A DNA stretch of 64,000 bases from NCBI RefSeq assembly GCF_003286915.1, contig NZ_QMFY01000008.1, positions 124,001 to 188,000 of the forward strand. The letters run 5' to 3'. Numbering within the stretch: the first letter of the stretch is position 1; every line of letters begins with the position of its first letter. Positions 24,735 to 34,351 of the stretch are shown piece by piece. Made by a program: the position numbers and the translations under genes. The notes under the pieces were generated by a model. That model was not told the origin of the DNA, made no database searches, and worked only from the letters and a program-made list of their open reading frames with translations. Origin of the DNA: Pseudochryseolinea flava. GTDB taxonomy: Bacteria > Bacteroidota > Bacteroidia > Cytophagales > Cyclobacteriaceae.

Positions 24735-26114
24735 ATGGATAAGAAAAAATACTTACTACTTTTCTCACTCCTTTTTTGCATGCTCGCACCAAAAGTGATG
24801 CATGCACAAATTACCGTTTCTGGACAAATTAGAACGCGGACTGAACTGCGTAACGGACAAGGTCTTCCGCAAGTGCAAGATACCTCACGTGCACTATTCA
24901 CCTCACAACGCTCCCGACTGAATGTTGGCTTTGCGGCACACCGTCTGAAAATATATACGTCAATTCAAGATGTTCGCGTATGGGGACAAGACCAATCACA
25001 AATCAATCGTACAACATCAGATGCGATCGATGGATTTATGCTGCACGAGGCATGGGCCGAAATTAGTCTTGTAGACACCGGTAAAGTAGTCAAGAACTTC
25101 GCATTGAAAATCGGACGTCAGGAACTTGTATATGATGATGCTCGCCTCCTGGGAAATCTCGATTGGCTACAACAGGCAAGACGACATGACGCGATGGTAT
25201 TAAAATTCGATCATAGCGGATGGACTGCACATCTTGGTGTTGCATATAACCAAAATGCTGAAAGAAAATCAAACACATTGTACAACGGTACCCCTACCGC
25301 TGGCGCAGTAAGCACCAATGGATTAACGGCGCAATACAAAGCCATGCAATTTCTGTACGTCGGTCGCAAGCATTTCTTCGGAAATTCATCGTTCCTCTTT
25401 TTCAAAGATGACTTCAGTAAATTCCATTTTGCAGAGACCGATGTTGAGAAAAAAACACCGATCTATGAAAAAGGCGTGTGGAGCCGCTATACACTCGGCG
25501 GTAATCTTTTTGGAACAGCGAAACGTAAGCTCGGATTTGCGTTGAGCGCATTTTATCAATTCGGTCAATATCGTGAAGGAACGAAGCTCGATGAATATCT
25601 AGTCTCCGCATCGGTGATGTATTCCGCCGGCCGCAAGTGGAGCTTTGGTCCAGGTGTCGATATAACATCTGGAAACAACGGCACTGATCCAGCAGATAAA
25701 TTTAAACGCTTTGATCCACTCTATGGAACTCCTCATAAGTTTTGGGGATACATGGATTACTTCTATGTAGCCGATGGATTTGGGTCAAGCGGTTTACAGG
25801 ATTTTTACTTCAAAACAAAATACAAAGCTAAAGACAATTTGACTTTAACATTAGATGCTCATGAATTTGTATTACCCGCTGCGGTAAAAGCAAATGATGG
25901 CAAGGAGCTTTCTAAAAAACTAGGAACCGAACTGGATTTGATTTTCCAATATACGTTGACGAAGGCGATCACCTTTGAGGGTGGCTACTCAGCTATGTTT
26001 TCTACAGAAACGATGTCTTCACCCAAAGTCAAGAACGTGAAGAAAGCTGCTGATTTCTCTGATTGGGCTTACGTGATGATTAACATCAAGCCATCTGAAA
26101 TTATCCTCAAATAA
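24735..26114 (+). CDS. Alginate-export-type outer-membrane channel, probable nitrate porin
   Basis: The protein has 459 residues. Signal peptide MDKKKYLLLFSLLFCMLAPKVMHAQ. The mature protein is a beta-barrel of the alginate_exp type: SGQIRTRTELR at the N-terminus, SQRSRLNVGF and LKIGRQELVYDDARLLGNLDWLQQARRHDAMVLKF in the middle, and an aromatic-terminated last strand region. The family covers channels for anionic substrates. Its place as the first gene after narK and only 13 nt before nrtA argues that it lets nitrate through the outer membrane. That assignment is contextual, since the domain name refers to a different substrate. Confidence 0.85.
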   Translation: MDKKKYLLLFSLLFCMLAPKVMHAQITVSGQIRTRTELRNGQGLPQVQDTSRALFTSQRSRLNVGFAAHRLKIYTSIQDVRVWGQDQSQINRTTSDAIDGFMLHEAWAEISLVDTGKVVKNFALKIGRQELVYDDARLLGNLDWLQQARRHDAMVLKFDHSGWTAHLGVAYNQNAERKSNTLYNGTPTAGAVSTNGLTAQYKAMQFLYVGRKHFFGNSSFLFFKDDFSKFHFAETDVEKKTPIYEKGVWSRYTLGGNLFGTAKRKLGFALSAFYQFGQYREGTKLDEYLVSASVMYSAGRKWSFGPGVDITSGNNGTDPADKFKRFDPLYGTPHKFWGYMDYFYVADGFGSSGLQDFYFKTKYKAKDNLTLTLDAHEFVLPAAVKANDGKELSKKLGTELDLIFQYTLTKAITFEGGYSAMFSTETMSSPKVKNVKKAADFSDWAYVMINIKPSEIILK

Positions 26115-26127
26115 AAACCTTACGACA

Positions 26128-27393
26128 ATGAAAAATATCAATATCAACATATCGAAATTTTTAGTTCTACTGTTTGCTCCACTCATGCTGCTAGTGTTCA
26201 CAGCGGCAACGGTGAATGAATCATCAAACAGTGCTGCAACAACGACCTCACCCAGAGAAAAAGGTGATGTGATCAAGTTAGGATTTATTCCTTTGACCGA
26301 TTGCGCACCAATCGTCATGGCAAAGGAGCTTGGATTGTTTACGAAGTATGGTTTGAATGTAGAGGTAACGAAAGAAGCTTCGTGGGCCAATGTGCGCGAC
26401 AAAATATTAACGGGAGAACTCGATGGTGCTCATTGTCTTTTCAGTATGCCGTTTTCAGTGTACACGGGTGTTGGCGGTAAGGCCGGTTCAGAAATGAAAA
26501 TAGCCATGGTCCTCAATAACAACGGACAGGCTATCACTTTATCAAAAGATTTCTGTGGTAAAGTAGGTTTCAAGCAAACCAATAAAGTGGCTGGCGTTGT
26601 TGCAGCAAAACAGAAGGCGGAAAAGGAAGTGACGTTCGCGATGACTTTTCCTGGCGGAACGCACGACATTTGGCTTCGTTATTGGCTTGCGGCAGCAGGT
26701 ATAAATCAAAAAACATCGAAGATCATTACTATTCCGCCACCACAAATGGTAGCAAACATGAAAGTTGGCAACATGGATGGCTATTGTGTAGGTGAACCTT
26801 GGGGGGGAGTAGCTGTGAAGCAGAATGTTGGGTTCACAGAAATATCAACACAAGACATTTGGAAACATCATCCCGAAAAAGCGCTCGTTGTTAATAAGGG
26901 TTTTTCAGAAGGACGGCGAGAAGAATTGAAGCTCGTTATGAAAGCGGTGTTGGAAGCTTGTAAATGGCTTGACAATCGTGCTAACCGCAAGAAGGCTGCT
27001 GCCATTATTGGAAAGCAACAGTATGTAAACGCGCCTGCGGATGTAATCGAAGCACGTTTGATGGGTGACTATAATCTTGGTTGCGATCAAGGTACGCAGA
27101 TCTACACGGATGATTATATGTTATTCCATCGTGGCGGTGATACAAACTTGCCGCGGAAATCACACGCAATTTGGTTTATGGCACAGTACATGCGTTTCGA
27201 CTATTTGCAATCGGCACCCGACTACAAAGCTATTGCCGATAAGTTGATCATGCAGGATTTGTATATAGAAGTAGCGAAAAGCATGAACATTAAGATACCG
27301 GCTGATGATATGAAACCCTTCACCTTAACGATAGACAAAGCAGTGTTCGATCCCAATAGCCCGGGTGACTATTTAAAGCTGGCAAAAAAGTAA
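26128..27393 (+). CDS. nrtA: NrtA/CmpA-type nitrate-binding protein of an ABC importer
   Basis: The protein has 421 residues. A hydrophobic N-terminal segment (about 10-30) provides export. The substrate-binding fold starts with VIKLGFIPLTDCAPIVMAKELGLFTKYGLNVEV, close to NrtA/CmpA, and continues with SWANVRDKILTGELDGAHCLFSMP. The signature MDGYCVGEPWGGVAVK occurs in the second lobe. NrtA/CmpA proteins bind nitrate/nitrite or bicarbonate; the flanking nitrate genes favour nitrate. No lipobox Cys is evident, so it may be anchored by the uncleaved segment or be free. Permease and ATPase genes follow. Confidence 0.9.
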   Translation: MKNININISKFLVLLFAPLMLLVFTAATVNESSNSAATTTSPREKGDVIKLGFIPLTDCAPIVMAKELGLFTKYGLNVEVTKEASWANVRDKILTGELDGAHCLFSMPFSVYTGVGGKAGSEMKIAMVLNNNGQAITLSKDFCGKVGFKQTNKVAGVVAAKQKAEKEVTFAMTFPGGTHDIWLRYWLAAAGINQKTSKIITIPPPQMVANMKVGNMDGYCVGEPWGGVAVKQNVGFTEISTQDIWKHHPEKALVVNKGFSEGRREELKLVMKAVLEACKWLDNRANRKKAAAIIGKQQYVNAPADVIEARLMGDYNLGCDQGTQIYTDDYMLFHRGGDTNLPRKSHAIWFMAQYMRFDYLQSAPDYKAIADKLIMQDLYIEVAKSMNIKIPADDMKPFTLTIDKAVFDPNSPGDYLKLAKK

Positions 27394-27479
27394 ATGATTC
27401 CAACGATCAATTGATCTGTAAACTTTGTAACGCCTAGGTTCCTCTCGTCGAATGATGAGAGGCGCCAGGCACAAGAAAC

Positions 27480-28340
27480 ATGAAAAGAACAACAACACTT
27501 ACAGCGACATTTACGCGTGATTGGTTCGGCGGTAGCAATGGTGAGACGACAAATGTTTTCGTAGCTAAGCTTATCTCGATAATAAAAGGCTTGGTGTTTA
27601 ATGCACTTGGTTTTGGCATTCTTATAGGTATATGGTATCTCGTGAGTATCTTAACTGATGGTGAGTTGCCAACGCCTTACGCAACCTTTTTAGTCTTGTG
27701 GGAACTCATTAAAGATCCATTCTATGATTATGGCCCTAACGATAAGGGTATTGGTCTCCAGTTGGGAAGCTCTCTCTTGCGCGTTTTCTTTGGCTTTACA
27801 TTAGGGGCAATCGTCGCCATTCCATTGGGAATTTTAATTGGAGCGAGTACAATATGTAAACGAATGTTCTATCCTATCGTGCAAGTACTGAAGCCGGTAT
27901 CTCCACTCGCATGGTTTCCGATTGGTTTAGTGGCTTTTCAGTCGGCGGGATCAGCGACGATCTTCATCATATTCATCACGTCGCTCTGGCCAACGTTGAT
28001 CAACACCTCTTTCGGTGTCGCGTCATTGCCTGACGATCACAAGAACGTAGCGAAGGCTTTTGGCTTTTCGAAATGGAAATATCTTACGAAAGTACTTCTT
28101 CCATTTAGCTTGCCGCATATCATTACTGGGCTGCGACTTAGCATTGGTGTGGCGTGGTTGGTTATTGTTGCTGGCGAAATGTTATCGGGCGGAATCGGTA
28201 TCGGATTCTTTGTGTGGGACAGCTGGAATGCGCTGAGTCTCGAACGTGTGATCTCGGCAATTCTTATTATCGGTCTAGTGGGTCTTCTTTTGGATAGAGG
28301 ATTTTCACTCATCGAAAAACGTGTAACGTACAGTATCTAA
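27480..28340 (+). CDS. nrtB: NrtB-type ABC importer permease
   Basis: The protein has 286 residues with about six transmembrane helices (first helix about 40-58). The EAA loop that contacts the ATPase is KNVAKAFGFSKWKYLTKVLLPFSLPHIITGLR. The group is NrtB/SsuC/TauC in the binding-protein-dependent inner-membrane family. It lies 86 nt after nrtA and 37 nt before the ATPase gene and completes the importer with them. Confidence 0.92.
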   Translation: MKRTTTLTATFTRDWFGGSNGETTNVFVAKLISIIKGLVFNALGFGILIGIWYLVSILTDGELPTPYATFLVLWELIKDPFYDYGPNDKGIGLQLGSSLLRVFFGFTLGAIVAIPLGILIGASTICKRMFYPIVQVLKPVSPLAWFPIGLVAFQSAGSATIFIIFITSLWPTLINTSFGVASLPDDHKNVAKAFGFSKWKYLTKVLLPFSLPHIITGLRLSIGVAWLVIVAGEMLSGGIGIGFFVWDSWNALSLERVISAILIIGLVGLLLDRGFSLIEKRVTYSI

Positions 28341-28377
28341 CGAAGCGTAGCATGAGCAACTAAACAACATGTGAAAG

Positions 28378-29193
28378 ATGAGCTATTTAAAAATTGAAAA
28401 TATGGAAATCTCCTTCAACACGCCCAAAGGTCGCTTTGTGGCAGTGAAGGATGTAAACTTAGATATTGCAAAGGGAGAAATCGTTTCGATCATTGGTCAT
28501 TCTGGTTGTGGTAAGTCTACAATTTTGAACGCCATCAGCGGAATGCTTTATCCAGCAAAGGGAACGGTAACTTTGGCCGGTAAGCAAATCAAAGGTCCAG
28601 GTCCTGATCGTGGAATCGTTTTTCAGAATTATTCATTACTTCCTTGGTTAACCGTGTACGAGAATATTTTTCAAGCCGTTGATGCAGCATTGGTGCTAAC
28701 ATCGAAAGCTGAGAAAAAAGAACTCGTGGAAAAATATCTGAAGATGGTGAATCTGTGGGAGCATCGTGAAAAGTTTCCAAAACAGATTTCCGGTGGAATG
28801 AAACAACGCACCGCCATTGCGCGTGCCTTCGCTATCAATCCCGATGTATTGTTGTTAGATGAACCTTTCGGAGCACTTGATGCACTTACAAAAGGATCAC
28901 TTCATATCGAGTTGCTGAAAATGTGGAACCTGACACAACGGAGCAAAACGATTGTGATGGTTACACATGATATTGAAGAAGCGGTTTTTCTTTCCGATCG
29001 AATTGTAGTTATGAACAATGGACCTGCTGCGACGATTCGCGAAATTGAAGAAGTGAACTTGCCAAGGCCACGCAATAAGAAAGACATCGTGAACATGGAG
29101 GAATACAAAATTATTCGTGAGCGACTGTTGAGTTTGCTGATGGATAAAGTTGAAATTGACGAAAAGGATTTCTTCAAAGAAAAGGCGGCGTAG
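28378..29193 (+). CDS. nrtD: NrtD-type ABC importer ATPase
   Basis: The protein has 271 residues with every ATPase motif: Walker A GHSGCGKST (about 40-48), Q-loop VFQNYSLLPW, signature ISGGMKQRTAIARA, Walker B VLLLDEPFGALD and the switch His in VTHDIEEAVFLSD. It is the single-domain form (NrtD-like), without the solute-binding extension of cyanobacterial NrtC. It energises nitrate import with the two preceding gene products. Confidence 0.93.
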   Translation: MSYLKIENMEISFNTPKGRFVAVKDVNLDIAKGEIVSIIGHSGCGKSTILNAISGMLYPAKGTVTLAGKQIKGPGPDRGIVFQNYSLLPWLTVYENIFQAVDAALVLTSKAEKKELVEKYLKMVNLWEHREKFPKQISGGMKQRTAIARAFAINPDVLLLDEPFGALDALTKGSLHIELLKMWNLTQRSKTIVMVTHDIEEAVFLSDRIVVMNNGPAATIREIEEVNLPRPRNKKDIVNMEEYKIIRERLLSLLMDKVEIDEKDFFKEKAA

Positions 29194-29276
29194 TCATACT
29201 GGTGATTATTGCTATGGAATGTTAGTATTTAAGGACTCGTTTTGATGCATTGTCATGGAAACGGGAAAAACATAAG

Positions 29277-32200
29277 ATGAAGAGACACGCGGAAGAAAGT
29301 TTCAAAACAACCTGCTCCTACTGCGGAGTGGGTTGTGGCATTGTTGTCAAGAAAAATCGAAAAGGGAAGATCACTGTTGAAGGAGATCAAGATCATCCGG
29401 TGAACAGAGGAATGTTGTGTTCGAAGGGCATGAACTTGCATTACGCTATGCAAGATCAAAGTGACCGGCTACTCCATCCAGAAATGCGATGGAGCAGAAA
29501 CCACCCTTACCAACAAGTAAGTTGGGACATGGCCTTGCAACGTGCTGCTGCTGTTTTTAAATCGATCATTCAAACCTATGGCCCCGACGCCGTAGGATTT
29601 TATGTGTCTGGGCAATGCCTGACAGAAGAATACTACATCGCCAATAAGCTGGTAAAGGGATTTCTCGGTACGAATAATATCGATACGAATTCAAGGCTCT
29701 GCATGAGTAGTGCAGTAGCAGGGTATACCAAGACGCTCGGTGAAGATTCTGTTCCCATTGCATATGAAGACATCGAGCTAGCAGATTGTTTCTTTATCGC
29801 GGGGGCAAATCCAGCATGGTGTCATCCGATTTTGTTCAGAAGAATCGAGGCGCATAAGCAAGCTAATCCCGACGTCAAAGTTATTGTCGTTGATCCGCGA
29901 CGCACGCAGACCTGCGCAATGGCGGATTTGCATTTGCAAATTTCGCCGGGCACCGACATGTACGTGTATCATGCCATCGCTCGCATTCTCATTGAGAACG
30001 GTGATGTCGATTATAACTTTATTAACAACCACACTGAAGGTTTTGCGGAATACCGCGATGCTGTGTTCAACGTTACTGTTGAAGAAGCAGCGCGCATTTG
30101 TGATGTGCCCGAAAGTGACATCAGACTGGCCGCGTCATACATTGCTGCTGCAAAAGGTTTTTTGACTTTGTGGGCGATGGGATTGAATCAAAGCGTGATC
30201 GGCGTGAACAAAAATATCGCGCTGATTAGTTTGAATTTGATCACGGGGCATATCGGCAAACCGGGTTCCGGACCATTCTCTTTAACTGGGCAACCCAATG
30301 CGATGGGTGGTCGTGAAGTTGGCGGTCTTGCCACGATGCTTGCCGCACATCGTTCGTACGCAAATCCCGAACATCGGAAAGAGGTGGCATCGTTCTGGGG
30401 TGTTCCGTCAATTTCAGAAAAACCTGGACTCACCGCCACGCAAATGATTGAGGCTCTTGAACGTGGTGACTTGAAAGCAATTTGGATTATCTGTACGAAC
30501 CCGTTGGTAAGTTTGCCTGATACGCGTCGCGCTGAAGCCGCGATGAAGAAAGCACGCTTTGTTGTTGTCCAAGATATTTCTCGTAAATCCGATACGCTGG
30601 ATTTCGCCGATCTGATACTTCCTGCCGCGGGCCACTTCGAAAAGGAAGGAACAATGACAAATTCGGAACGTCGAATCAGTCATTTAAGCAAGGCTATTGA
30701 TGCACCAGGTGAAGCATTGCCGGATGTAGAAATACTTTGCCGCTTTGCTAAAGCGATGGGCTTTCATGGGTTTGACTATAACAACGTCGACGAAATTTTC
30801 GATGAACATTGTCGCCTCACAAAAGGTACGAACCTTGATATCAGCGGACTGAACTATGCTCAGCTCAAAGAAAGCGGAACAATTCAGTGGCCTGTTCCGG
30901 AAAAGAATCACAAAGGAACCGCCAGACTTTTTACCGATAGTCAGTTTTATACACCATCAAAGAAAGCGAAATTTCATCCGTTGAATAATCCAGAAAATCA
31001 ATCGGAGCCGTTGACAAGCGACTTCCCCTTGATCCTAACCACCGGACGAATACGCGATCAGTGGCATACGATGACCAAGACAGGAAAAGTCAATAAGCTT
31101 CGGCAGCACATCGACAAGCCGGTACTCGAAATTCATCCGCATGATGCCATGGTCAGAAATATCAAAGAGGGTGATGTAGTCGAGATCGATAATTTTCGCG
31201 GTACTGTTCGTGTGTCGGCAAAAATTTCAGAAGACATCAAGAAAGGTGTTGTTTTTCTTCCTATGCATTGGGGAAAAATTTTGCAAAAGGATTTGGCGCG
31301 CGCGAATAATCTCACCAGTCATTTGGTTGATCCGATCTCCAAGGAGCCTGACTTTAAATTCTCTGCTGTTGAAGTTCGCAAATTCGAAAAGCCGATTGAA
31401 AAAATTATTGTTGTTGGTGCAGGCGCCGCGTCGTATCGATTCTTGCAGACCTATAGAATGCTGAATGAACAAGACGAGATCTTAGTTTTTTCGAAGGAGA
31501 AAGATCCTTTTTATAACCGCGTACTGTTACCTGAATATGTAAACGATACACTATCATGGGATCGCTTGCAAAAATTCCAGAACGGTGAGTTTGAATCGTT
31601 GAATGTAAAACTTCACACGGAAAGGGAAATCGTCATGATCAACCGCACGCAACAGTATGTCGTTGATAATACGGGAAAGAAATATCCGTATGACAAACTC
31701 ATTCTCGCTACCGGTAGTAGAGCACATATTCCTAAGGAAGCACCAGTGCATCTTCCAGGTGTGTTTACGATGCGCACAAGAAAAGATGCCGATGAGCTTA
31801 AGAAATTTTTGAAAGCGGATGGCCATGTGGCGATTATTGGTGGTGGTTTGTTGGGGTTAGAGCTTGCTGCATCGTTGCGTGAATTGGATGTTAATATTTC
31901 AATCATTCAATTGAGTGGTCGCTTAATGGAACGACAGTTGGATAACATGTCTGGCCAGTTGCTGCTTGAGATTGTAGAAGAGATGGGTATTCAGCCGCAG
32001 CTTCGCGATCAGGTGGAATCAGTGGAACAAGTGAAAGGAAAGAATCAACTAGCAGTTCATCTTAAATCAGGTAAGGTTCTCATTGTCGACGCGATTGTCT
32101 ATGCTGTAGGTACTAGGCCCAATATTGAATTTGCAACGGAAGCAGGGCTTGATACCGCTAGGGGTATCGTTGTAAATGACTATATGCAGACAAGCGATCC

Positions 32201-32798
32201 AAATATTTTTGCGGCAGGGGAGATTGCAGAACATCGCGGCAAGCTGTTAGGCATTACGTCAGCTGCTGAGAAGCAGGCCGATGTATTGGCGCGCTTTATT
32301 TACGGCGATGTATTGAGCACGTATGAAGGTGCTACGCCGATGAACATTTTGAAATTCTCCAACCTTGATCTATGCTCTATCGGTATTGCCGAAATTCCGG
32401 TGAACAGTGAGGGATATGATGAAATTCTTTTCATCGATAAGTCGATGCGCTACTACAAGAAATGTATCGTCAAGGATGACAAGCTTGTAGGTGCCGTGTT
32501 GGTTGGTGATAAATCTGAGTTTGCTGAATTCAAAACATTGATTGAAAATCAGATTGAGTTGTCGGATCGTCGCATGCAACTACTTCGATCTGGGAAAAAG
32601 CAAGAGCCCGTTGTTGGGAAATTGGTATGTACATGTAACCAAGTGGGAGAGGGCAACTTGAAGAAATTGGTTGAAGGTGGTTGCAATTCGTTGCCAGAGC
32701 TTTGTCAGTCGTCGGGTGCGGGGTTAGGCTGCGGAAGTTGCAAGCCAGAGATTCAACGGATTTTGAAGGAACTGGAAGCAGTAAAGGTGGAGAACTAA
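29277..32798 (+). CDS. Assimilatory nitrate reductase fused to an FAD/NAD(P) reductase and BFD-like domain
   Basis: The protein has 1173 residues from ATG 29277; a TTG nine codons upstream is the only alternative nearby. Residues 1-55 form the 4Fe-4S site of molybdopterin oxidoreductases (C13, C16, C20, C48; CSYCGVGC). The Mo-bis-MGD catalytic part runs to about 690 (PTSSRLCMSSAVAG-like block SRLCMSSAVAGY; DPRRTQTCAMADLHL; the dinucleotide-binding C-terminal TTGRIRDQWHTMT). From about 708 a NirB-like flavoprotein begins (KIIVVGAGAASYRF; VAIIGGGLLGLELAAS). A BFD-like [2Fe-2S] domain ends the chain with VCTC and GCGSC. It thus combines the NasA/NasC-type catalytic subunit with a NasB-type electron-input subunit and probably draws electrons from NAD(P)H directly. 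Confidence 0.9.
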   Translation: MKRHAEESFKTTCSYCGVGCGIVVKKNRKGKITVEGDQDHPVNRGMLCSKGMNLHYAMQDQSDRLLHPEMRWSRNHPYQQVSWDMALQRAAAVFKSIIQTYGPDAVGFYVSGQCLTEEYYIANKLVKGFLGTNNIDTNSRLCMSSAVAGYTKTLGEDSVPIAYEDIELADCFFIAGANPAWCHPILFRRIEAHKQANPDVKVIVVDPRRTQTCAMADLHLQISPGTDMYVYHAIARILIENGDVDYNFINNHTEGFAEYRDAVFNVTVEEAARICDVPESDIRLAASYIAAAKGFLTLWAMGLNQSVIGVNKNIALISLNLITGHIGKPGSGPFSLTGQPNAMGGREVGGLATMLAAHRSYANPEHRKEVASFWGVPSISEKPGLTATQMIEALERGDLKAIWIICTNPLVSLPDTRRAEAAMKKARFVVVQDISRKSDTLDFADLILPAAGHFEKEGTMTNSERRISHLSKAIDAPGEALPDVEILCRFAKAMGFHGFDYNNVDEIFDEHCRLTKGTNLDISGLNYAQLKESGTIQWPVPEKNHKGTARLFTDSQFYTPSKKAKFHPLNNPENQSEPLTSDFPLILTTGRIRDQWHTMTKTGKVNKLRQHIDKPVLEIHPHDAMVRNIKEGDVVEIDNFRGTVRVSAKISEDIKKGVVFLPMHWGKILQKDLARANNLTSHLVDPISKEPDFKFSAVEVRKFEKPIEKIIVVGAGAASYRFLQTYRMLNEQDEILVFSKEKDPFYNRVLLPEYVNDTLSWDRLQKFQNGEFESLNVKLHTEREIVMINRTQQYVVDNTGKKYPYDKLILATGSRAHIPKEAPVHLPGVFTMRTRKDADELKKFLKADGHVAIIGGGLLGLELAASLRELDVNISIIQLSGRLMERQLDNMSGQLLLEIVEEMGIQPQLRDQVESVEQVKGKNQLAVHLKSGKVLIVDAIVYAVGTRPNIEFATEAGLDTARGIVVNDYMQTSDPNIFAAGEIAEHRGKLLGITSAAEKQADVLARFIYGDVLSTYEGATPMNILKFSNLDLCSIGIAEIPVNSEGYDEILFIDKSMRYYKKCIVKDDKLVGAVLVGDKSEFAEFKTLIENQIELSDRRMQLLRSGKKQEPVVGKLVCTCNQVGEGNLKKLVEGGCNSLPELCQSSGAGLGCGSCKPEIQRILKELEAVKVEN

Positions 32799-32840
32799 AC
32801 ATTATAAGAAGTATCTTTAAGGAGTAATCGGCTGTTTGAT

Positions 32841-34304
32841 ATGACAATGGAAGCGAAAAAGAGTGATTTGATTAGGGCATTTGTGAAGGGCGGAATTTTA
32901 TCTCCGGCCGATATGCTGAAGATCATGGACATCTCTCGGGCACTGGGCAACAAATTCGTGTTGTTTGGCTCACGCCAGGATATCATGTTCCCATCCAATG
33001 GTGCTGATGAAAAAGAGTTGGACCGATTGTTTCGTGAGATCCATATCGACTACGAACTTGGTAGCGACCAGTCTGTCCACCAAAACATCGTAAGTTCTTA
33101 CGTTGCCGACAACGTCGTTGATACAACCAATTGGGTTAAAGAAGATACCTACCACTTTGTGATCGACAATTTCGATTACAAACCGAAGATCAAAATTAAT
33201 ATCGTTGACCCCGTTCAAAGTATTATTCCTTTACTAACAGGTGAAATAAATTTTATCGCATCGAAGGAGGAAAATTATTGGTACATGTATTTGCGTGATC
33301 CACGTAAAGGGAACTCTGTGGAATGCTGGCCAAAGTTGATCTTTACACAAGACATTGCGAAGGTCTCTAAAGCACTTGAGGAATTGTTCTTGAATTTTCA
33401 GCCCTTTGCACTTGATGAATTATTTGTCATCCTGCAGGGTAAAATGCGCATCAACTACCGCGCACTCACAGAGAAATTGAAATTTCCGGAAACAACGTTC
33501 CCATATTATGAAGGTCTCAATGCTATGGTGAATAACCAATACTGGTTAGGACTTTACTGGCGAAATAATCACTACGATATCGACTTCATGACGGCGGCAT
33601 GTAGGCTTTGTCAAGAAACAAATATTGGGAAGATCAACATCATTCCATGGAAGGCGTTCATCATTAAAGGTATCAAGGCCACTGACAGAATACGCTGGCA
33701 GAAGTTAATGGGTAAATTCGGTATTAACGAGCGCCATTCATCGCTTGAATTGAATTGGCATCTTCCGGTAATCGATGCTGATGCACTTGAACTAAAAAGA
33801 TTTTTGGTTCGTGAACTCGATCAGCAGGATATCAGTACACATGGTTTAACGTTTACCATTAAAATGAAACGCGATATGTTTTTGTTTACTTCCATTGTTA
33901 TTGAAAGGAGTACGCAAAACGAAACCAGCGAACGTTATACGATCAAGTATGCGAAGAATTTTAATCCCAATAACATCACGTATCTCACGTATGCACGCGA
34001 TGTGAAGAAGGAGATCATTCCAACATTGTTAATTGAATTAAGTAAGCTGTACTATCGACAACTCAATCCTGAGAAAGAACAGCAGGCGGATCAATCGAAG
34101 GAAGAAAAGAAAGTGAGTGCCGTAACAAGCTATCAGTGTACCAACTGTCTCTCCGTTTATGACAAACGCTACGGAGATGCTATTGCGAACATTCCACCAG
34201 GTGTTTCTTTTGAAGATCTACCCGAATCATATAAATGCCACGTCTGCGACAGTACGAAAAAATATTTCGTTGCTTTGCGTGAAGTTTCAGAAGTTGGAAA
34301 ATAA
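32841..34304 (+). CDS. Nitrite/sulfite-reductase-fold protein with C-terminal rubredoxin domain
   Basis: The protein has 487 residues. AAGGAG precedes the start, and ATG 32847 is an alternative. Residues 5-75 resemble the ferredoxin-like half-domain of nitrite/sulfite reductases (GGILSPADMLKIMDISRALG; VLFGSRQDIMFP). A second similar half follows at about 265-360. The siroheme/4Fe-4S cysteine pairs found in true reductases are absent; the only close pair is C254/C257. After a charged linker, residues 428-480 are a rubredoxin with C433, C436, C466 and C469 (spacing 2-29-2) around YGDAIANIPPGVSFEDLPESY. It is likely an iron-carrying electron-transfer partner for nitrate or nitrite reduction. The function is inferred. 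Confidence 0.8.
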   Translation: MTMEAKKSDLIRAFVKGGILSPADMLKIMDISRALGNKFVLFGSRQDIMFPSNGADEKELDRLFREIHIDYELGSDQSVHQNIVSSYVADNVVDTTNWVKEDTYHFVIDNFDYKPKIKINIVDPVQSIIPLLTGEINFIASKEENYWYMYLRDPRKGNSVECWPKLIFTQDIAKVSKALEELFLNFQPFALDELFVILQGKMRINYRALTEKLKFPETTFPYYEGLNAMVNNQYWLGLYWRNNHYDIDFMTAACRLCQETNIGKINIIPWKAFIIKGIKATDRIRWQKLMGKFGINERHSSLELNWHLPVIDADALELKRFLVRELDQQDISTHGLTFTIKMKRDMFLFTSIVIERSTQNETSERYTIKYAKNFNPNNITYLTYARDVKKEIIPTLLIELSKLYYRQLNPEKEQQADQSKEEKKVSAVTSYQCTNCLSVYDKRYGDAIANIPPGVSFEDLPESYKCHVCDSTKKYFVALREVSEVGK

Positions 34305-34351
34305 AAGCGTAAATGTTGCGCTGTAGTTATAAATTACAACGCAACTAAAAC

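Noticed and set aside
24735-26114. Alginate exporter role for the channel
   Set aside because: No alginate synthesis gene is nearby; position in the nitrate operon favours an anion channel for nitrate.
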